Positions 58,233 to 64,000 of a stretch of DNA of 64,000 bases are shown here, piece after piece. Made by a program: the position numbers and the translations under genes. Where the stretch lies: positions 434,001 to 498,000 of the forward strand of contig CANNZV010000328.1 of the NCBI GenBank assembly GCA_947561585.1, given 5' to 3'. Below the pieces are notes generated by a model. It was not told the DNA's origin and searched no databases. It saw only the letters and a list, made by a program, of their open reading frames with translations. Numbering within the stretch: the first letter of the stretch is position 1; the number at the start of each line of letters is the position of its first letter. The DNA comes from Caprella mutica (taxonomy: Eukaryota; Arthropoda; Malacostraca; Amphipoda; Caprellidae).

Positions 58233-58949
58233 AGAAGTCAGAACCCTACCATCACCCATTCCTGTGTGTCCTATTACCTGATTACTGGAACTTATACTAC
58301 ATTTCTCTAGGTTTTCAGTACATTAATTACAACAATATCGACTTCAACTTTGAACTTTGTCATCAATTAGAAATGGAACGATATCAAAATTTTGGCCGAT
58401 ACCTACCGTCTGATTCAGATACCTATGCTAGATTCGTTAAATAGTTGGAGTTCTAGAAAATTATTCTAGATAGAGGAGTAATAATTCTAGTTCGGACAGA
58501 GAACTGCATGGTGCCCTGACTGGCTAGAAACAGCGAGGATTGACAACTAAATGAATTACTTTGGTGAGGTACAGTATCCGTAACGATTTTTTCACGGTTA
58601 ACTAATTTCACATTTCAAAGATGAATTTTAGTCATTGTAATAACTAATTTAAATATAATTACTTGCACTATTATTTACCAGGACTGTTTTACTTACTTTT
58701 CACAAATACTATTACTTGCTTTAAAGACTATATTATAACTTATACCTAACAAGTCATTCATGATGACCCAATATAATTAAATCCTTTAATTTCGATATAT
58801 AAGAGAGTTTACATAGCTCCCTGTCTCAAACTAAATTTCATACATTATAAATTTATTTCATAACTAGGCGATTCATTTTTAGTATTTATTCTTTTATTGA
58901 TAGGGCTAAATCCTTCTCTAGTAACTTTTTATCTTTGCATTATGGACTA
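58233..58949. other. AT-rich non-coding stretch
   Basis: No gene, RNA or element that I can support. Confidence 0.4.
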
Positions 58950-59105
58950 TACGTGGAGAGCCCAAGGGGAGTGAAGAGGGTGGCATCCCTTGGACCCCGA
59001 ACTGTTGTAATTTAGATTACGGATTGTCCTTTATCATTTTTATCATTTTTTTTAACTCTCCTTACGTCCATGGGCTTCAATCACTATCACCTCTCCATCT
59101 TCAAC
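58950..59105 (+). mobile_element. Dispersed retroposon-like repeat fragment
   Basis: GGGTGGCATCCCTTGG, AACTGTTGTAATTTAGATTA and TCACTATCACCTCTCCATC parallel the copies at 26.06 and 44.49 kb. Confidence 0.4.
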
Positions 59106-59439
59106 ACCATTACCCAAAAATATTTCATTAGCAATATGATGAATAGAAATGTATAGTACATGATTGAAAAAATAAAGCAATTTATATTTTAACTTCGTTT
59201 AAACAGAGTGTCCTAAAACAGACGTGTTTATTTCTACATGTGTTTTAATCTTCCTAAAGACTATACAGCATATAACATGTAACACCAGATCTCGTCTGTT
59301 CAACGCTAAGAGGCCCTGAAGTGCAATTTGCCCCAAACAGACATTAACTCTTATAATTTCTGAATCTCTCAGACTCTTTGGAACTATTATATCCCATATT
59401 AATGAAAATTATGCTCTATACCCAGTCGGAAAATGTAGT

Positions 59440-59870
59440 CTGAAACATCGTTTTTTATCATTTATCCTCTTTCATCCGTTATCATCTGTTATCGTTTTTG
59501 GTCTTTTATTATTTATTGTCGTTTGTTGTTTATCATCTTTTATTGTTTATCGTATTATATTGTTTATGGTCTTTTATTAATTATCGTCTTTTATTAATTA
59601 TCGTCTTTTATTAATTATCGTCTTTTTTAATTATAGTCTTTTATTAATTATCGTCTTTTATTAATTGTCGTCTTTTATTAATTATCGTCTTTCATTATTT
59701 AGCGACATTTATTAATTATCGTCTTTCATTATTTAGCGACATTTATTAATTATCGTCTGTTATTAATTATCGTCTGTTATTATTTATCGTATTTTATTAA
59801 TTACCGCATTTTACTTACTATTCCTTGTCTTTTATTATCGTCTATTAGTTTTATCGTTTATTATCAATTA
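59440..59870. repeat. 17-bp tandem array, degenerate at its edges
   Basis: A core of TTATTAATTATCGTCTT repeats from about 59570 to 59800. The flanks decay into shorter TTATCGTTTAT-like runs. A longer block with AGCGACATTTATTAATTATC is duplicated near 59701 and 59735. Confidence 0.9.
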
Positions 59871-60324
59871 TAATCGCTGATCGAATAGAATTTTTTGAAT
59901 CATCTTTTTTTTATAATTGTTTTTTTTTTTCATCGTTCTTTTATCATCGATTTTTCATTTTCATAGTTTTTATCGATTTTCATCATCAATTTTTCAAAAA
60001 TTTTATCATCAATTTTTCAAAAAAAATGTCATCAATTTTTCGATCATCGATTATAAACACTGATCGAAATCAGACTATCAGCGTTTATATTTCACAGCTG
60101 ATTATGGAGACTCCCATTTCTTCTATTCTAGCCTCAGTCTTTGACAAAAGCGATCACAAAGGATAATGAGTGGCTTTTTGAACATCTGAGGCTTACATCC
60201 GCCCTCATTAGTCGAACACCCACTCAAAAGACACCAGCGTCACTGTAAGATAGCGTCAGAATGTGTGAAGTAAATGTCGTAATGATGCTGACTAATAATA
60301 GGTATAATGCCGCTCACTAATTAT
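59871..60324. other. Simple-sequence tail and a less AT-rich patch
   Basis: T-rich simple sequence to about 60060, then a single-copy patch (60110-60300) containing CATCCGCCCTCATTAG. No gene recognised. Confidence 0.35.
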
Positions 60325-60498
60325 TACTGTTGTGACAATATGCTTTTCAAATCATAGATCCTAAGAATATCATAAACTAAATGAAATGGTATTGAATACC
60401 ATATACTGCTTGTTTAGAACGATTCAATATCCTTCAATTCTCTCCGTCTATAATATCTTCAGGATATATGTTTTTAACAGCATATTGCCACATTGATA
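60325..60498. mobile_element. hAT-like MITE copy 5
   Basis: Starts TACTGTTGTGACAATATGC and ends GCATATTGCCACATTGATA. Internal AAATCATAGATCCTAAGAAT, GAAATGGTATTGAATACC and GTTTAGAACGATTCAATAT match the copy at 52.3 kb. Confidence 0.78.
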
Positions 60499-60583
60499 CC
60501 ACATTATTTTATTCTTCTGGTTCTGATTGCAGTGCATTAAGAATTTGATTATCATTTTCATCAATTTGACTTTTTAGTCTAGT

Positions 60584-62233
60584 AGGAAGATAGGGTTCCC
60601 ATGCACCCCATGATACATTTATTAACTTGCATTTTTATAGTCCCTGATGTGTCTGGGAATAGAATTTACTTTGTTTCCATTCAAAAATGTGTCTCATGTC
60701 GGTTTTTTACCCATTTCTTTGTCTGCCATCTTTGATTTCTTAGACCGAAAAAGTTATGGGTATAGGAAATACAAAGGAGTTTTTAGCATAGAAAAAAAAG
60801 TAATTGATTTAATTTTGGTACCACTGGAAAGGGTATAAAAAGTACTATCACATAAATCAATCTCTTCTTTTATCAGCGCACCGATAAAGTCACCAGGGGT
60901 CAAAAGGTCACTTTAAAAGGTTAATATTCAAAACTCAGGCCTTCGAATTTGTTATCCATCCTGCTCCTAACTCAATTAATATTTAGGATTATACTTTATT
61001 TTGAATGAAAGTGTACATTGATAGGCAGTTTTTAAAAATAAAACAAAATATTTTAATTGAGTAGAACATTATTTATCTTTTTATGCAAAATCTAGAATTT
61101 TTTTCAGAAATTTACCGAAGTTTCCTTTGCCTATCTGTTATGTTTAAAGGCCAATTATATGTTCCATGAGTTCAAAAATTGATTACTTATACCTCACATT
61201 CATAGAATGAATCATCGCCTTACTATCTACAAGCGAGCACAGATTTCGATTTTCTGATCTTCAAAGACATATGATTCTGAACAAGGTTGGGAACGAAATG
61301 TTGAAGGTGTTTTAGAACCGGTGTGGTCATGCGGTCCACTACATCCTCCTGCCTTGGTGGAGTTAGTTCCAAAGCCTGCAGAAGAAATGGAATGGTGTGA
61401 TGAAGACACTGACGAAGAAACGTTTTACTATGGAGGAGACTATTAAAAATTTAATTGATTTTGTAAATTTTTTTGTACTGATGATTTTTGTACTGATGAC
61501 AAAGACTAGATGTTATGATTATATTTCAACATTATTAACCAATTAGTCTTAACAAAAATAAAACAGCAAGATATGAAAGTAATTAGTTTTTGAATTCATG
61601 GAACATTTAATTGGCCTCTTAACATAACAGATAGGCAAAGGAAACAATAATACATCGAAATGGAACTTCAGGAAATTTATGAAAAAAATTCTAGATTTTG
61701 TATAAAAAGATAAACATTATTTATCTATAACATTATTTATCTTCGGTAATTGAATGAGTACCCTACTCAATTAAAATATTTTGTTAAATTTTTATAAACT
61801 GCCTATCAATATACACTTTCATTCAAAATGAACTATAATCCAAAATATTATTTCAGTTAGGAGCAGAGTGGATAAAAAATTCGAAGGACCTGAATTTTGA
61901 ATATTGACCTTTTAAAGTGACCTTTTGACCCCTGGTGACCTTATTGGTGCGCTGATAAAAGAAGAGATAGTACTTTTCATACCTATTCCAGTGGTACCAA
62001 AATTAAATCTATTACTAATTTTTTCTATGCTAAAAACTCCTTTGTATTTCCTCTACCCCTAACTTTCTCGTCCTAAGAAATCCACGATGGCGGACAAAGA
62101 AATGGACAAAAAACCGACATGGGACACATTTTTGAATGGAAACAAAGTAAATTCTATGCCCAGACACATCAGGGATTATAAAAATGCAAGTTAAAAAAAT
62201 GTATCATGGGGTGCATGGGAACCCTATCTTCCT
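60584..62233. mobile_element. Foldback element with inverted arms of about 600 bp
   Basis: The left arm (60584-61185) starts AGGAAGATAGGGTTCCCATG. The right arm (about 61580-62233) ends CATGGGAACCCTATCTTCCT. The arms match over nearly their whole length, for example GACACATCAGGGA, GGTGACTTTATCGG and GATAGGCAAAGGAAAC-type blocks in opposite orientation. The loop of about 395 bp carries a coding-like remnant. Long arms and small loop fit a deletion derivative of a DNA transposon; the superfamily is unknown. ORF 60647-60838 lies inside an arm. Confidence 0.85.
61254..61446 (+). pseudogene. Truncated C-terminal coding remnant in the foldback loop
   Basis: One plus-strand frame is open for about 62 codons to a TAA at 61444-61446. 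It reads WSCGPLHPPALVELVP, then EEMEWCDEDTDEETFYYGGD and Y. An acidic, aromatic C-terminus is common for transposon proteins. A 3' splice-like TTCTGATCTTCAAAG lies at its start. It may be the last coding bit of the parent transposase, kept when the interior was deleted. I cannot name the family. The minus-strand ORF 61227-61409 is a shadow. Confidence 0.4.
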
Positions 62234-63128
62234 CCTCAATTATTTGTGTTCAGTTCAGAAAATTTCTATCCAGATGGAATGTATTGACATGATTTTGGTA
62301 GCTATATCTAATTAGTTCCATTTACTTATTGATATTATATCATTCATGCAAAAAATGCATTATTAATTAGGGTAAATATTTATATATTCAGCACTCATAT
62401 AACATTGAAGTGGGTTCATTAACCATTCTGATCTTTAGAATTTTGACTCCTAATAACATATTTTAACCCTACTTTTTGAATACTGTGAACCTACTTAAGC
62501 TGTCTAGTACCTTCCTTGAATCATCATTCAGTGTATAAAGCCTAGAAGTGTTCAATAAATAATTATACGTTGCCTAAAAGTATGCAATAAGTGGATGAAT
62601 TTTTAATGCTAATATCATCATTCAATTTCTTCGACATATAGCTCATAAAAAAATGAATATTGATTACAATAACAACTTTTTTAACAATTATAAGCAAATT
62701 TAATTGAACAAAGAGCACAACACATTACAATTGAAATACTATAGTGAGAAACCATGTTATAATTAAATTTACATTAACAACAACTGAACAGTGAAATCCT
62801 AGAGTAAGAAACCATGTTAATTTTAGTAAACAGCTTTAAAGCAACTCTATTTTCATATAAGATGCATCCCAAGTGGTGTAAGCTATGACGAAAAACCATT
62901 ACGATTTCAAACATGGCGACTCCATAAAAATGTACTAGAGTGCAAAGGAAGAGAATATCCTAAAATCCCATCACGTAGACTCCCCTCTTGCTTTCAGAGT
63001 GTTGAATATTACAGACAAACACAAAGTGTCTTCTCGGCTCCGCTGCATCATTCTGGTTCAATTTTATTGCTGGCCTTTTTATGAGTGCACCCATCTAGCT
63101 TTAGTGGAGGGAATCTGAATAAGATTTT
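62234..63128. other. AT-rich stretch, then a less AT-rich patch
   Basis: No gene is recognised. In 62700-62825 two related segments (AGTGAGAAACCATGTTA and AGTAAGAAACCATGTTA) form a loose duplication. About 62860-63120 is compositionally distinct and single-copy. Confidence 0.35.
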
Positions 63129-63278
63129 AACACTTCACGTGGGAGTGTGAGCGTGCTTTTGAACACTTCACGTGGGAGTGTGAGTGTGCTTTTGAACACT
63201 TCACTTGGGAGTGTGAGTGTGCTTTTGAACACTTCACGTGGCAGTGTGAGTGTGCTTTTGAACACTTCACGTGGAAGA
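63129..63278. repeat. 33-bp tandem array carrying E-boxes
   Basis: About 4.5 copies of AACACTTCACGTGGGAGTGT followed by GAGTGTGCTTTTG. CACGTG occurs at 63136, 63169, 63235 and 63268. The middle copy has CACTTG at 63202. Confidence 0.93.
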
Positions 63279-64000
63279 ATGTGTTGCCAAGTAACTAATT
63301 TATTACTTTCTTTGTAAAAATAACAAAAAATTAAATCAATTCAATCTTCCAAAAACAAGACCTGATTTAGTATTCATTTGAAACTTCAATATTTTGTACA
63401 AATTTAGTCTTCGATACAAATGTTACTTGTTAATCTTCTGAAATTTTCATTCATTGCATTGTATTATATAACAGCTAAAGACTGGAGCAGGAATGTTCTG
63501 ACTTTTCTTTTAAATTGAAGCATTGAGCAACAATCTTAAGAGTGGAGAATAATTCATACGGATCCTTTCACATCTTTGACAGCTATGTGATGTGCATAAG
63601 AAGCTTTTTGAACGAAACATCTTACTATTATTCACTTCATGAAAGAGTAATGGTCCCTTAAAGATAGACTTCTTAAAGAAACTGCTCTGAGACAAATAGA
63701 TGTTCAGCCTTTTAATGGTGTAGAATTTTTAGTTCCAGGGAAATTCGATCTCGTTGTATAATGATTTTATTGAAGAACAATGATAGGAAGAGTATACAAT
63801 AATGTATTTAGAAAAAAAAAACGGATAACATCATTAACCGTTGTAAAATGATAAATACATATATAGTAATTTGATAATGATATTTATACTTATCATGATA
63901 TTTAGCGAAGAATTTGGTCATGCAATTTTCGCTCTTGGAATATTCGGCTTGAGATATAAATAAAAATATATCAGTTAGATATATCCCTCCCACCCCCCAC
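63279..64000. other. AT-rich non-coding window end
   Basis: Two minus-strand ORFs of 61 codons (63510-63695 and 63808-63993) have no motif. Nothing else recognised. Confidence 0.4.

Noticed and set aside
61227..61409. Minus-strand Ser/His-rich ORF in the foldback loop
   Set aside because: It is the complement of the better-supported acidic plus-strand tail.

Overview
The window is AT-rich eukaryotic DNA with one recognisable protein-coding gene and a large amount of repetitive sequence. The gene is a neuroligin-type postsynaptic adhesion protein with insect-like sequence. Its GT-AG introns, the many short palindromic transposons and the large satellite arrays point to an insect genome. A hemipteran, for example a planthopper, is my inference from general character and was not tested. 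I recognise no rRNA, tRNA, bacterial operon or CRISPR.

Gene region (about 4.3-12.7 kb, minus strand). Ten coding exons join in phase into an open reading frame of 1,093 codons plus stop. They encode a signal peptide, a cholinesterase-like ectodomain lacking the catalytic Ser and His, one membrane span and a long Ser/Pro-rich cytoplasmic tail. The 5' leader in the first exon carries two short upstream ORFs and begins at a 3' splice site, so at least one untranslated exon lies further upstream. The oddest feature is at the end of coding exon 3. A 72-bp minisatellite there has copied the exon-intron junction, producing six potential 5' splice sites in a row. Five of them keep the reading frame open.

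Upstream region (about 12.7-64 kb). I find no second convincing gene. This could be a long 5' intron of the neuroligin gene or a gene-poor interval. It holds several transposon families: (a) a hAT-like MITE family of about 175 bp with 8-bp target duplications, five copies including one in neuroligin intron 1; (b) a pogo/Tc1-like MITE family of about 220-235 bp flanked by TA, four main copies; (c) a 1,091-bp Mutator-like element with a 9-bp target duplication nested inside a pogo-like MITE; (d) a Helitron-like family ending in hairpin plus CTAG and carrying many nuclear-receptor half-sites; (e) a 1.65-kb foldback element with arms of about 600 bp and a coding remnant in its loop; and (f) a moderate-copy retroposon-like repeat.

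Satellites. Arrays have unit lengths of 17, 18, 19, 26, 32, 33, 34, 39, 44, 53 and 72 bp. The largest is a 2.3-kb, 32-bp array of about 71 copies at 40.7-43.0 kb, with an internal duplication of about 350 bp. Immediately upstream of it a 44-bp array shows ordered monomer types, as in higher-order repeats. Several less AT-rich single-copy segments (28.5-29.2, 38.7-39.0, 46.2-46.5, 52.6-52.9 and 62.9-63.1 kb) are the best places to look for untranslated exons, promoters or conserved enhancers.
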